Shown piece by piece: positions 1 to 6,658 of a DNA stretch of 12,379 nucleotides. Within the stretch, counting starts at the first letter, position 1. Each line of letters begins with the position of its first letter. Below the pieces are notes generated by a model. It did not search any database, was not told the origin of the DNA, and saw only the letters and a program-made list of their open reading frames with translations. Source of the DNA: CBDULQ01 sp965368115 (lineage in GTDB: Bacteria; Pseudomonadota; Gammaproteobacteria; SZUA-229). Location: assembly GCA_965368115.1 (NCBI GenBank), contig CBDULQ010000099.1, positions 1 through 12,379 of the forward strand. The letters are read 5' to 3'. Made by a program: the position numbers and the translations under genes.

Positions 1-444
1 CACATTGTCGTGCAGGGTAAACTGGAACAGGGTCTGTATTACCTGGAATCCCCCGGCGACGGTCGCGCCGTGTTCGTCATGCCCTGGCTGCAACATATTC
101 TGATCGGCACCACGGAGCATACTTACCAGGGCCCGCTGCACCCGGTGCAAGTGCCGGATGAAGATATCGATTATCTGCTATCGGTTTACAATCATTATTT
201 CAGTCACGCGCTGGGGCGGGATCAGCTGATCGATGCCTTAGCCGGTTTACGGGTACTGCCGCGCGACGAACAGGACCCGTTCAGTCGTGCACGCGATACC
301 ATCATTCATCCCAACCGGGCCGGTGCCCGAGTCTACACCCTGTACGGCGGCAAACTCACCGCGCATCGTGCGACAGCGCGCCATCTGTTTCGCATCATGA
401 AAAAAACTCGGCACATCCAGGCTCAAACCTGTACATCGGGTTGA
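1..444 (+). CDS. GlpD-like FAD-dependent oxidoreductase, C-terminal part (5' end outside window)
   Basis: The reading frame is open from base 1 and stops at TGA 442-444, so this is the last 147 residues of a longer protein. It matches the substrate-domain end of the FAD-dependent glycerol-3-phosphate dehydrogenase (GlpD/DAO) family: a 'GRAVFVMPWLQHILIGTTEHTY' type strand pair, then 'GLRVLPRDEQ', then the FAD-contacting 'LYGGKLTAHR' near the end. Full-length GlpD continues for more than 100 residues after GGKLT as a separate helical domain; here only about 30 follow, and nothing like that domain appears in 445-539 in any frame. It is therefore a short form, and its substrate may not be glycerol 3-phosphate. 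Membership of the FAD oxidoreductase family is secure; the exact reaction is not. Confidence 0.8.
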   Translation, partial: HIVVQGKLEQGLYYLESPGDGRAVFVMPWLQHILIGTTEHTYQGPLHPVQVPDEDIDYLLSVYNHYFSHALGRDQLIDALAGLRVLPRDEQDPFSRARDTIIHPNRAGARVYTLYGGKLTAHRATARHLFRIMKKTRHIQAQTCTSG

Positions 445-472
445 ATCACTGAATAACCACCCGGTTTATAAA

Positions 473-500
473 TTGAATAGCCCGGCGAATACTTTAGAAT
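473..500 (+). promoter_or_regulatory. Probable sigma70 promoter for cbbY-yjbQ
   Basis: TTGAAT (473-478) and TAGAAT (495-500) are separated by 16 nt. The -10 box matches the consensus at 5 of 6 positions and the -35 box at 4 of 6. A start near 507 would give a leader of about 33 nt before the ATG at 540. It lies in the 95-nt gap after the oxidoreductase gene, which suggests cbbY begins its own transcription unit. Confidence 0.4.
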
Positions 501-539
501 GGGCGCAGATTAATTAACCGAGCAAGATGTACACAACAC

Positions 540-1301
540 ATGAGTGAATTACAGGCTTTGATATTTGATGTGGACGGCACCCTGGCCGACACGGAACGGG
601 ACGGCCATCGTGTCGCTTTCAATCGCGCATTCGAGGAATTCGGCCTGGACTGGTTCTGGGATGAAGAACTGTACGGCAAACTGCTGACCGTGACCGGCGG
701 CAAGGAACGCATGGCTTACTACCTGAACGAATTCAACACCCGGTACCCACAAACGGACGACACACCGGAACTGATCGTCAAACTGCACCAGGCGAAGACC
801 CGTCACTACACCGAACTGCTGGCCACCGGCGCCATACCACTGCGCCCTGGCGTCAAACGCCTGATCGAAGAAGCCCGTGAAGCAGGCCTGCGCATCGCCA
901 TCGCCACCACCACCACACCGGACAATGTCACCGCACTGCTGGAACATGCTCTGGCCCCCGGCTCCTGCGACTGGTTCGACGTCATCGCCGCCGGCGATAT
1001 CGTACCGGCCAAAAAACCCGCCGCGGATATTTATTTTTACGCGCTGGAAAAAATGCAGCTATCCGCCGATCAGTGCCTGGCTTTCGAAGACTCACTCAAC
1101 GGCATCAAATCCTCTATGGGCGCCAGTCTGCAGACTATCATTACGGTCAACGGTTACACGGAACAGGATGATTTTAGCGGCGCGGCGCTGGTGCTGGATC
1201 AGCTCGGCGAGCCCGACGCGGGATTCAGGACCCTGGCCGGCGACGATATGGGTTATAGTTATGTCTCTGTCGAATTACTGAAAAAAATTCACGCTAACTG
1301 A
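540..1301 (+). CDS. cbbY: CbbY-type HAD-superfamily phosphatase
   Basis: A 253-residue HAD hydrolase of subfamily IA. Motif I is FDVDGTLAD with nucleophile D10 and acid/base D12; motif II lies in the Thr run 123-126 (IATTTTPDNV); motif III is K158/K159 in PAKKP; motif IV is E183-D184 in AFEDSLNGI. The helical cap (about 17-90) carries LLTVTGGKER (48-57), a block typical of CbbY. CbbY proteins are cytosolic and dephosphorylate xylulose 1,5-bisphosphate, a by-product that inhibits RuBisCO; related HAD enzymes act on phosphoglycolate or beta-phosphoglucomutase substrates. The cbbY call rests on the cap motif and overall match, and no cbb operon is visible here. The ATG at 540 has only a weak Shine-Dalgarno, but motif I sits at the expected distance from it. 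yjbQ follows after 3 nt. Confidence 0.85.
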   Translation: MSELQALIFDVDGTLADTERDGHRVAFNRAFEEFGLDWFWDEELYGKLLTVTGGKERMAYYLNEFNTRYPQTDDTPELIVKLHQAKTRHYTELLATGAIPLRPGVKRLIEEAREAGLRIAIATTTTPDNVTALLEHALAPGSCDWFDVIAAGDIVPAKKPAADIYFYALEKMQLSADQCLAFEDSLNGIKSSMGASLQTIITVNGYTEQDDFSGAALVLDQLGEPDAGFRTLAGDDMGYSYVSVELLKKIHAN

Positions 1302-1304
1302 TTC

Positions 1305-1721
1305 ATGGTTTATCAACAGACACTGAAACTGGCAACACTGGGCCGCGGCACCTCTAACATTACGCGACAGGTTGAAGCCATCATCAACGACTCCGGCGTC
1401 AAACAGGGTATGGTGAATATTTTCGTCCACCATACCAGCGCCTCGTTGATTCTGTGTGAGAATGCCGATCCCACGGTGCGCAGCGACCTGGAAAATTTCA
1501 TGGAACGCATCACCCCGGACGGTGATCCGATGTACGAACATCGCGACGAAGGGCCGGACGATATGTCGGCCCATGTGCGCACCGTACTGACCCATAGCAG
1601 CCTGGTGATACCGGTCGACAACAGTGAAACCCTGCTCGGTACCTGGCAGGGCATCTACCTCTGGGAACACCGCACCCATCCGCATCAACGTAATGTCACG
1701 GTCACCGTATACGGCGACTAA
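1305..1721 (+). CDS. yjbQ: YjbQ/UPF0047 family protein (secondary thiamine-phosphate synthase)
   Basis: A 138-residue protein, the usual size for UPF0047/YjbQ. Family signatures are HHTSASLILCENAD (42-55), EGPDDMSAH (82-90), which supplies conserved acid and His residues, and GTWQGIYLWEHR (112-123). E. coli YjbQ and relatives have weak thiamine-phosphate synthase activity and can replace ThiE when overproduced; their main role is unsettled. The start lies 3 nt after the cbbY stop with no ribosome binding site of its own, so translation is probably coupled to cbbY. The TAA stop (1719-1721) overlaps the stop codon of the convergent dehydrogenase. A canonical thiE lies about 5 kb downstream, so this is not the only thiamine-phosphate synthase here. 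The family call is firm; the physiological role is uncertain. Confidence 0.92.
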   Translation: MVYQQTLKLATLGRGTSNITRQVEAIINDSGVKQGMVNIFVHHTSASLILCENADPTVRSDLENFMERITPDGDPMYEHRDEGPDDMSAHVRTVLTHSSLVIPVDNSETLLGTWQGIYLWEHRTHPHQRNVTVTVYGD

Positions 1722-2686
1722 ACCACTCGATTACGTTTTTCACCACGCATGAACGCGGCAATGTTCTGCGCTATTTCATCGATCACTCGCTGCCGCGCCT
1801 GCCGACTGGCCCAGGCCACATGCGGAGTAATCAGTAAATTTTTCGGCTGCGCGGTCAACAACGGATGATCCACCGGCGGCGGTTCCGGATCGAGCACATC
1901 GATACCGGCCGCGGCAATCTGATTATTGTCCAGGGCTTCCAGCAACGCCGCCTGATCGATAATCGCACCTCGTGCGGTGTTGATCAGAAAAGCACTCGAT
2001 TTCATCAGCGCCAGTTCTTTGCCGCCGATCAGTCCGCGTGTGGTTTCGGTGAGAGGGCAATGTAGTGACAACACATCGACTTGCGGCAACATCTCATGCA
2101 AATCGATACGCCCCGGCCGATCATCATCTGCATCGCGACGCGCGATCATCACCCGCATACCGAAGGCTTCGGCAATGCGCGCTACACCCTGCCCCAGCTC
2201 GCCGTAACCAACGATACCCAGTGTTTGCCCAGCCAGTTCGTTAACCGGAAAATCCAGCAGACAGAAATAGGGACTACGACTCCACAGGCCTTCGCGTACG
2301 GCGCGATCGATATCCTGCAACCGGGTTTGCAGGTTCAGCAACAGGGCGAACACATGCTGCACCACCGAGGCGGTGGCATAGGCGCGGACGTTACACACGG
2401 CAATACCGAGCTGCTCGGCGGTTTGCAGATCGACATTATTGGTGCCGGTCGCGGCGACACAGATCAATTTCAGCCGACTGGCTCGCAACGCATCGGCATC
2501 CAGCAGGGTTTTATTGGTCATCGCCACATCGGTCTGTTGCAGCCGCTCAAACAGTTGATCTTTTCCGGTCAGGGGGAAATATTCGAACGCTAACACCGCA
2601 TCCAGCTGCGCAAAATCAAGATCCTGCGCATCCACGGTCATGCGGTCCAGAAACACCCCTTTTTGAAGACCTTTGACTGGCATCAT
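1718..2686 (-). CDS. D-2-hydroxyacid dehydrogenase, glycerate dehydrogenase/hydroxypyruvate reductase-like
   Basis: A 322-residue NAD(P)-dependent D-isomer-specific 2-hydroxyacid dehydrogenase. The Rossmann motif GIVGYGELGQG is at 157-167. Catalytic residues are R239 (NTARG), E268 (DPEPP) and H289 (TPHVAW). The N-terminal 'KGVFLDRMTVDAQDLDF' and the ATGTNNVDL block (79-87) resemble HprA-type glycerate dehydrogenases, which interconvert hydroxypyruvate and D-glycerate. With cbbY nearby this would fit glycerate or photorespiration-like metabolism, but substrate cannot be read from sequence and a related reductase is possible. Two ATG codons stand in tandem (2681-2686); either is compatible with the family N-terminus and neither has a strong Shine-Dalgarno. 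The gene converges on yjbQ with a shared stop region and diverges from the pentapeptide gene across a 47-nt gap. Confidence 0.88.
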   Translation of the reverse strand: MMPVKGLQKGVFLDRMTVDAQDLDFAQLDAVLAFEYFPLTGKDQLFERLQQTDVAMTNKTLLDADALRASRLKLICVAATGTNNVDLQTAEQLGIAVCNVRAYATASVVQHVFALLLNLQTRLQDIDRAVREGLWSRSPYFCLLDFPVNELAGQTLGIVGYGELGQGVARIAEAFGMRVMIARRDADDDRPGRIDLHEMLPQVDVLSLHCPLTETTRGLIGGKELALMKSSAFLINTARGAIIDQAALLEALDNNQIAAAGIDVLDPEPPPVDHPLLTAQPKNLLITPHVAWASRQARQRVIDEIAQNIAAFMRGEKRNRVV

Positions 2687-2733
2687 TAGGCTATACTCAG
2701 CTTGAACTTAACTATAACGAGGGAGCACTCATT
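2687..2733. promoter_or_regulatory. Divergent promoter region between the dehydrogenase and pentapeptide genes
   Basis: Only 47 nt separate two divergent start codons, so both promoters must sit here or overlap the genes. On the plus strand TATACT (2692-2697) is a good -10 candidate without a well-spaced -35, and TATAAC (2713-2718) is a second. On the minus strand TATAGT (2716-2711) could serve the dehydrogenase. A strong Shine-Dalgarno, GAGGGAG (2719-2725), lies 8 nt before the pentapeptide ATG. Confidence 0.35.
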
Positions 2734-3087
2734 ATGGTTCAACAGGCACCCGCGATCAAAGACGATCCGATGTATCGACTCCTCAGGGAAGGCAAGACGA
2801 AGGAGTTCAATGAACGTAAAGCCGGTGGAGAAAGCTGCGATCTGAGCGGCGCCGATTTTCGCGGCGTCGACCTGACCGGCATCGATGCCGACGGACTGGA
2901 TTTTTCCAACTGTTATTTCCGCATGAGTAATCTGCGCGGCGTCGATTTCTCCACCGCCAATCTACAGGGCGCCAGCATTCACGGTGCACAGATTTCCGGT
3001 GTCTATTTCCCCGCGGCACTCGCGCCGGAAGAAATCACCCTGTCCCTGGAACACGGTACCCGCATGCGTTACCGAAAATGCGAATGA
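2734..3087 (+). CDS. Small pentapeptide-repeat protein
   Basis: A 117-residue protein with about twelve consecutive pentapeptide repeats, residues 35-94: CDLSG, ADFRG, VDLTG, IDADG, LDFSN, CYFRM, SNLRG, VDFST, ANLQG, ASIHG, AQISG, VYFPA. These should fold as a right-handed quadrilateral beta-helix of about three turns. The N-terminal 34 residues are charged and probably helical; the tail (about 95-117) ends in LSLEHGTRMRYRK. There is no signal peptide or membrane segment, so it is probably cytosolic. It is much shorter than the gyrase-protecting Qnr/MfpA proteins, so I do not infer that role; the function is unknown. The start is firm because of the Shine-Dalgarno at 2719-2725. It is probably the first gene of the long plus-strand run. 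Confidence 0.85.
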   Translation: MVQQAPAIKDDPMYRLLREGKTKEFNERKAGGESCDLSGADFRGVDLTGIDADGLDFSNCYFRMSNLRGVDFSTANLQGASIHGAQISGVYFPAALAPEEITLSLEHGTRMRYRKCE

Positions 3088-3105
3088 TATTTCCATTCCG
3101 CCCGG

Positions 3106-3145
3106 GTATGATGATCGGGTTCACCCGCCAACCCGATCATCATGC
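3106..3145 (+). promoter_or_regulatory. Perfect inverted repeat covering the phosphodiesterase start codon
   Basis: The arms ATGATGATCGGGTT (3108-3121) and AACCCGATCATCAT (3130-3143) are exact reverse complements around an 8-nt loop, CACCCGCC. A U-G and a G-C pair extend the stem to 16 pairs (3106-3145). The start codon 3142-3144 lies in the right arm, and no clear Shine-Dalgarno is present. In RNA the stem would bury the AUG; in DNA it could be an operator. There is no T-run after it, so it is not an intrinsic terminator. Confidence 0.65.
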
Positions 3146-4389
3146 GCACAACTCTGGTACAGATTACCGACACCCACATCCACGACCAGCCCGATACTGA
3201 TTTCAAGGGCACCCGACCCGACCTTTATCTACAACGACTGCTGCGCCATGTCCTGTACCACCTGGGTCAGCCCGACGCGCTGATCCTCACCGGCGACCTG
3301 ACCCACGACGGCGGCGCAGCCGCCTGCCGGCAACTGGCCGAATGCCTGCAGGTCATCGACTGTCCGATCTACATCACGCCCGGCAACCACGACGACGACG
3401 CCATACTGCATGAGCATTTACTCGATGAACGGATCAGCATGCCGGAGCAGATCGAGCTTCGCGACTGGCGACTGCTGTTCGCCGACAGTCATATCGCAGG
3501 CCAGACGCATGGTGAAATTTCACCCCGCGATCTGCAGCGCATCGAGCAGCAACTCACCGACGGCAAACCCGGCCTGCTGTTCACCCATCATCCCCCGCTC
3601 AGCATTCAGTCACACTGGATGGATGAGATCGGCATGCGGAACGGCAAACCGGTGGTCGAGCGCCTGCGCCACTACGCCAACCTGCAGGCCATCCTGTTCG
3701 GGCATATTCACCAGCACTGGGACGACCGGGTCGATCATCTGCAGCTGCTCGGCTGCCCGTCCAGCTGCGTCCAGTTCACCCCACTGAGCGACGCCTTCGG
3801 TATCGATGATCGTGACCCGGGTTACCGTGTCATTCGTCTGGAGGATGAAAAACTACTCACTTGGGTGATGCGATGTTCGATGAAGCTGACTAGAATCATT
3901 TCAGGAGGTCAGACCGGTGTCGACCGTGCCGCCCTGGACGCGGCGCTGGACTGGGCCATTCCCCACGGCGGCTGGTGCCCCAGGGGACGCCAGGCCCTGG
4001 ATGGCCCTATCGATGCAAAATATCAATTGATCGAGACGCCTTCGGCGGGCTATGCACAGCGCACCGAATGGAACGTCCGCGACGCAGACGCCACACTGAT
4101 CCTCAGCTGGGGCCCGGTAGACGGGGGCTCCGCACTCACCGCCCGGCTGGCGCGTCAAATGAATAAATCCCTGCTTATCGTAGACCTGAGGCAAGCACCG
4201 CCCGTCGCCGACGTATGGCGATGGCTGAACCGCGAAGCTGTTGCAATACTCAATATTGCAGGTCCACGACACAGCAAAAATGACAAGGTGTATGGAGTGG
4301 CACGCGAGTACATGGATGCGTTACTTGGCTGGCACGGCGATGCGCAACAGGCGATGCCGAGCCCGAAAAAACCACAAGCAGAATCGTAA
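3142..4389 (+). CDS. CpdA-type metallophosphoesterase fused to a molybdenum-carrier (SLOG-like) domain
   Basis: A 415-residue two-domain protein in one uninterrupted frame. Residues 1 to about 238 are a calcineurin-like metallophosphoesterase of the CpdA (3',5'-cyclic-nucleotide phosphodiesterase) type: D10 and H12 (ITDTH), D52 (GDLTHDG), N82-H83-D84 (GNHDD), H149/H150 (FTHHPP), H188 and H190 (GHIH). All metal-ligand motifs are intact. Residues about 248-397 match the putative molybdenum carrier family: ISGGQTGVDRAALDAAL (253-269), GGWCPRGR (276-283), AQRTEWNVRDADATLIL (305-321). That family belongs to the Rossmann-like SLOG/LOG nucleotide-binding group. The last 18 residues look disordered. 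A separate second gene could begin at ATG 3880 (M247), but it has no Shine-Dalgarno and no stop precedes it. The domain calls are strong; the joint role is unknown. sirB1 starts 8 nt after the stop. Confidence 0.85.
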   Translation: MRTTLVQITDTHIHDQPDTDFKGTRPDLYLQRLLRHVLYHLGQPDALILTGDLTHDGGAAACRQLAECLQVIDCPIYITPGNHDDDAILHEHLLDERISMPEQIELRDWRLLFADSHIAGQTHGEISPRDLQRIEQQLTDGKPGLLFTHHPPLSIQSHWMDEIGMRNGKPVVERLRHYANLQAILFGHIHQHWDDRVDHLQLLGCPSSCVQFTPLSDAFGIDDRDPGYRVIRLEDEKLLTWVMRCSMKLTRIISGGQTGVDRAALDAALDWAIPHGGWCPRGRQALDGPIDAKYQLIETPSAGYAQRTEWNVRDADATLILSWGPVDGGSALTARLARQMNKSLLIVDLRQAPPVADVWRWLNREAVAILNIAGPRHSKNDKVYGVAREYMDALLGWHGDAQQAMPSPKKPQAES

Positions 4390-4397
4390 GGGATAGT

Positions 4398-5237
4398 ATG
4401 GAAAACACAGCCAAAACCGCCTTTGAACAATTGCTCAAGCAGCCGGACAACCGGATCAATCTGGCCGAAGCCGCGCTGCTCATTGCTCAGGTCGAATACC
4501 CCGATCTGGACGTCAACACCTATCTGGGCCGCATCAGCGATATGGCGGCACAGATCAGGAACCGACTGCCCGGCGACGCCAATGCAGGCGATATTCTCAA
4601 CAAACTCAACGAAGTGCTGTTCATCGAACAGGGCTTCGAAGGCAATTCGGATCACTACTATGATCCGAAGAACAGTTTTCTCAATGACGTACTGGACCGC
4701 AAGCTGGGCATCCCCATCAGCCTGTCCATCCTGTACATGGAGCTGGGTAAGGCACTGGGCCTGCCACTGGCTGGCGTATCCTTCCCTGGTCACTTCCTGG
4801 TGAAACTGGAAATCGACGACGGCGCCATTGTGCTCGACCCCTACTTCGGCGGCATCTCGCTGAGCGAAGAGGACCTGGAAGACCGGCTACAGGATTTCTA
4901 TGGCGAAGAACTCAAACAGCAGCATTTCTACGGCCTGCTGGCCACCAGCAGTAATCGCGATATCGTACTGCGCATGCTACGTAACCTGCGCAACCTGTAC
5001 ATGCAGGAAGACCAGTGGCAAAAAGCCCTGACCATGGCGGATTTCATGATCGGTTACGACACCGACAAGGCGGAAGCCATGAAAGCCCGCGCGGTCATTT
5101 ACGACAAGCTTGAATGCCACGGCTCGGCACTGCGCGACTACAAACACGTACTCAAACTGGAACCGGCCGCCGACAGTATCCAGGACATCCGTTCGCGTAT
5201 CATCGAACTGTCCGAAGCCTGTCGCCACGTCTGCTGA
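4398..5237 (+). CDS. sirB1: SirB1-family protein (transglutaminase-like domain plus TPR)
   Basis: A 279-residue protein, close in length to E. coli SirB1/YchA. The N-terminal half is a transglutaminase-like fold with GIPISLSILYMELG (104-117), NFPGHF-type VSFPGHFLVK (127-136, H132) and LDPYFGG (146-152, D147). The His and Asp positions of the fold are present, but the usual nucleophile Cys segment reads ISLS, as is normal in this family, so protease or transglutaminase activity is doubtful. Residues about 190-256 form two TPR-like helical hairpins (YMQEDQWQKALTMADFMI, and AVIYDKLECHGSALRDYKHVLKLEP). No signal peptide. The family's role is poorly defined despite its name, which comes from a regulatory screen in Salmonella. 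AAGGGA (4388-4393), overlapping the previous stop codon, is the probable ribosome binding site. Confidence 0.88.
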   Translation: MENTAKTAFEQLLKQPDNRINLAEAALLIAQVEYPDLDVNTYLGRISDMAAQIRNRLPGDANAGDILNKLNEVLFIEQGFEGNSDHYYDPKNSFLNDVLDRKLGIPISLSILYMELGKALGLPLAGVSFPGHFLVKLEIDDGAIVLDPYFGGISLSEEDLEDRLQDFYGEELKQQHFYGLLATSSNRDIVLRMLRNLRNLYMQEDQWQKALTMADFMIGYDTDKAEAMKARAVIYDKLECHGSALRDYKHVLKLEPAADSIQDIRSRIIELSEACRHVC

Positions 5238-5304
5238 CCGGATACAGCAACAACCGTTTTCGCAATCCCTTGGATACCCCGCAACAGCGGAGTACCATTG
5301 CGTC

Positions 5305-5868
5305 ATGGATTGCAAACATGATCTCCTGCGCCACTATCAGTGGCTACGCCGTTACGGCTACAACGATTCGCACAGCGGCAATGTATCGGTGCGCGATGGC
5401 GACACCATCTGGGTCACACCGACCGGCGCCTGCGCCGACACCCTGCAGGCGGACGAACTCATTGCCTGCGACATCAATGGCCGTATCGGCGATGGCGCAT
5501 CACTGGATGCCGCCCTGCACCTGCAGAGTTACCGCAACAACGACCGCATCCGCTGCCTGTTGCATAGCCATGGTCCCTATTCAGTCGCCATGACCATGAA
5601 CGGCCGGGACTTTGTTCCCGTCGATTTTGAAGGCCAGTATTATTTCCAGTTCATCCCGGTGCTCGACATTCCCTACGATCGTTATCTGAGTGATGCGGCT
5701 GCGCAAGTCGCCGAAGCCTTACGCGAGCATCCCGTGGTTATCGTCCGAGGTCATGGTGTGTATGCCGCTGCGGAAACCATCAACCTGGCCTACAAGTGGA
5801 CCTGCTCGCTTGAACTGTCGGCAAAAACCGGTTTTATCGCACGCCAGGCCGGCACGATCTCGCCATGA
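5305..5868 (+). CDS. Class II aldolase/adducin-family protein
   Basis: A 187-residue protein of the class II aldolase/adducin fold, which includes L-fuculose-phosphate aldolase, ribulose-phosphate 4-epimerase and methylthioribulose-phosphate dehydratase. The phosphate-binding block SGNVSVRDGDTIWVTPTG (24-41) and the zinc ligands H87, H89 (LLHSHG) and H150 (RGHGVY) are present. By spacing from the first zinc His, the fuculose aldolase catalytic Glu (in the usual PSSE motif) falls on D68 in ASLD, so the chemistry may differ. The substrate is not assignable. I chose ATG 5305 because the fold's N-terminal helix begins there and the open frame upstream (to 5110) lies inside sirB1; a GCGGAG stretch 12 nt upstream is a distant Shine-Dalgarno. 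The stop overlaps the thiD start (ATGA), so the two are probably translated together. Confidence 0.82.
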   Translation: MDCKHDLLRHYQWLRRYGYNDSHSGNVSVRDGDTIWVTPTGACADTLQADELIACDINGRIGDGASLDAALHLQSYRNNDRIRCLLHSHGPYSVAMTMNGRDFVPVDFEGQYYFQFIPVLDIPYDRYLSDAAAQVAEALREHPVVIVRGHGVYAAAETINLAYKWTCSLELSAKTGFIARQAGTISP

Positions 5869-6656
5869 ACGACACCCCGAATAAAAAAGTCGTACTCTGT
5901 TTTTCGGGACTCGACAGCACCGGCGGCGCCGGCATTCAGGCAGACATCGAAGCCATTGCCGCGCAGGGCGCACATGTCGCGCCGGTGATCACCGCGCTCA
6001 CCGTGCAGGATACGCAAAACGTCACCCAGTTCAGCCCGGTGGCGGCGGACATTATTATTCAGCAGGCCCGCGCTGTTCTTGAAGACATGCCGGTGGCCGC
6101 TATCAAGATCGGCATGTTGGGCGATGTCAGCGTAGTGGAAGCCATACACAGTATTCTGGTCGATTACCCGCGACTGCCGGTGATTTTCGATCCGGTACTG
6201 GCCGCTGGCGGTGGCGGCAGCCTGGCCAGCAACCAGTTGATCGAAGCCATCACCAGCCTGATATTGCCCCAGTGTTTTCTACTGACACCCAACACGCTCG
6301 AACTGCATGCACTGGCTCGCGAAGCCGACACCGATGCGGCCGCCGCCATGGCGCTGTTGAGTCTGGGTTGCGAATATGTGCTGGTCACCGGCAGCCACGC
6401 CGACACCCGTGATGTCAAACATCAGCTTTACGGCAATCATCGCTGCCTGAACAGTTACAGTGTTGAACGCCTGAGCCATGGGTATCATGGCTCGGGTTGT
6501 ACACTGAGTGCCGCCACCGCTGCATTGATCGCCCAGGGACATGACATTACCCAAAGCATTCACCGTGCGCAGGATTACACATGGCACACCCTGCAACAGG
6601 CGCAACGACTGGGCATGGGCCAGCTCATTCCGGATCGCTTCTACTGGAACCGTTAA
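5865..6656 (+). CDS. thiD: Hydroxymethylpyrimidine/phosphomethylpyrimidine kinase
   Basis: A 263-residue ribokinase-fold kinase that phosphorylates HMP and HMP-phosphate to HMP-pyrophosphate for thiamine synthesis. Diagnostic blocks: SGLDSTGGAGIQAD (14-27), substrate-side TALTVQDTQNV (43-53), IKIGMLG (80-86), FDPVLAAGGGG (108-118), LLTPN (139-143), VLVTGSH (172-178), and the anion hole HGSGCTLSAA (208-217) with C212. The anion-hole motif reads GSGC where GTGC is more usual, a conservative change. Length and start are normal. The ATG overlaps the aldolase stop by 4 nt and thiE follows after 2 nt, so synthesis is tightly coupled. I see no thiamine-pyrophosphate riboswitch in the sequence upstream of this gene group. 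Confidence 0.95.
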   Translation: MNDTPNKKVVLCFSGLDSTGGAGIQADIEAIAAQGAHVAPVITALTVQDTQNVTQFSPVAADIIIQQARAVLEDMPVAAIKIGMLGDVSVVEAIHSILVDYPRLPVIFDPVLAAGGGGSLASNQLIEAITSLILPQCFLLTPNTLELHALAREADTDAAAAMALLSLGCEYVLVTGSHADTRDVKHQLYGNHRCLNSYSVERLSHGYHGSGCTLSAATAALIAQGHDITQSIHRAQDYTWHTLQQAQRLGMGQLIPDRFYWNR

Positions 6657-6658
6657 GC

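Noticed and set aside
903..917. ACC-rich tandem repeat in cbbY
   Set aside because: It encodes the Thr run of HAD motif II (IATTTTP), which is normal for CbbY proteins.
3106..3145. Intrinsic terminator for the pentapeptide gene
   Set aside because: The stem is strong but no T-run follows on the plus strand, and the right arm contains the next start codon.
3880..4389. Separate gene for the molybdenum-carrier domain starting at ATG 3880
   Set aside because: The upstream phosphodiesterase frame reads through without a stop, and no Shine-Dalgarno precedes 3880. An internal start is possible but not supported, so one fused gene was called.
5110..5304. Longer N-terminus for the aldolase-like protein
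   Set aside because: The open frame lies inside sirB1 and gives low-complexity sequence unlike the family; ATG 5305 begins exactly where the fold starts.
5238..5304. Thiamine-pyrophosphate riboswitch upstream of the thiamine genes
   Set aside because: The gap is only 67 nt and lacks the conserved CTGAGA and related THI-box blocks; only a tiny CCGC/GCGG hairpin is present.
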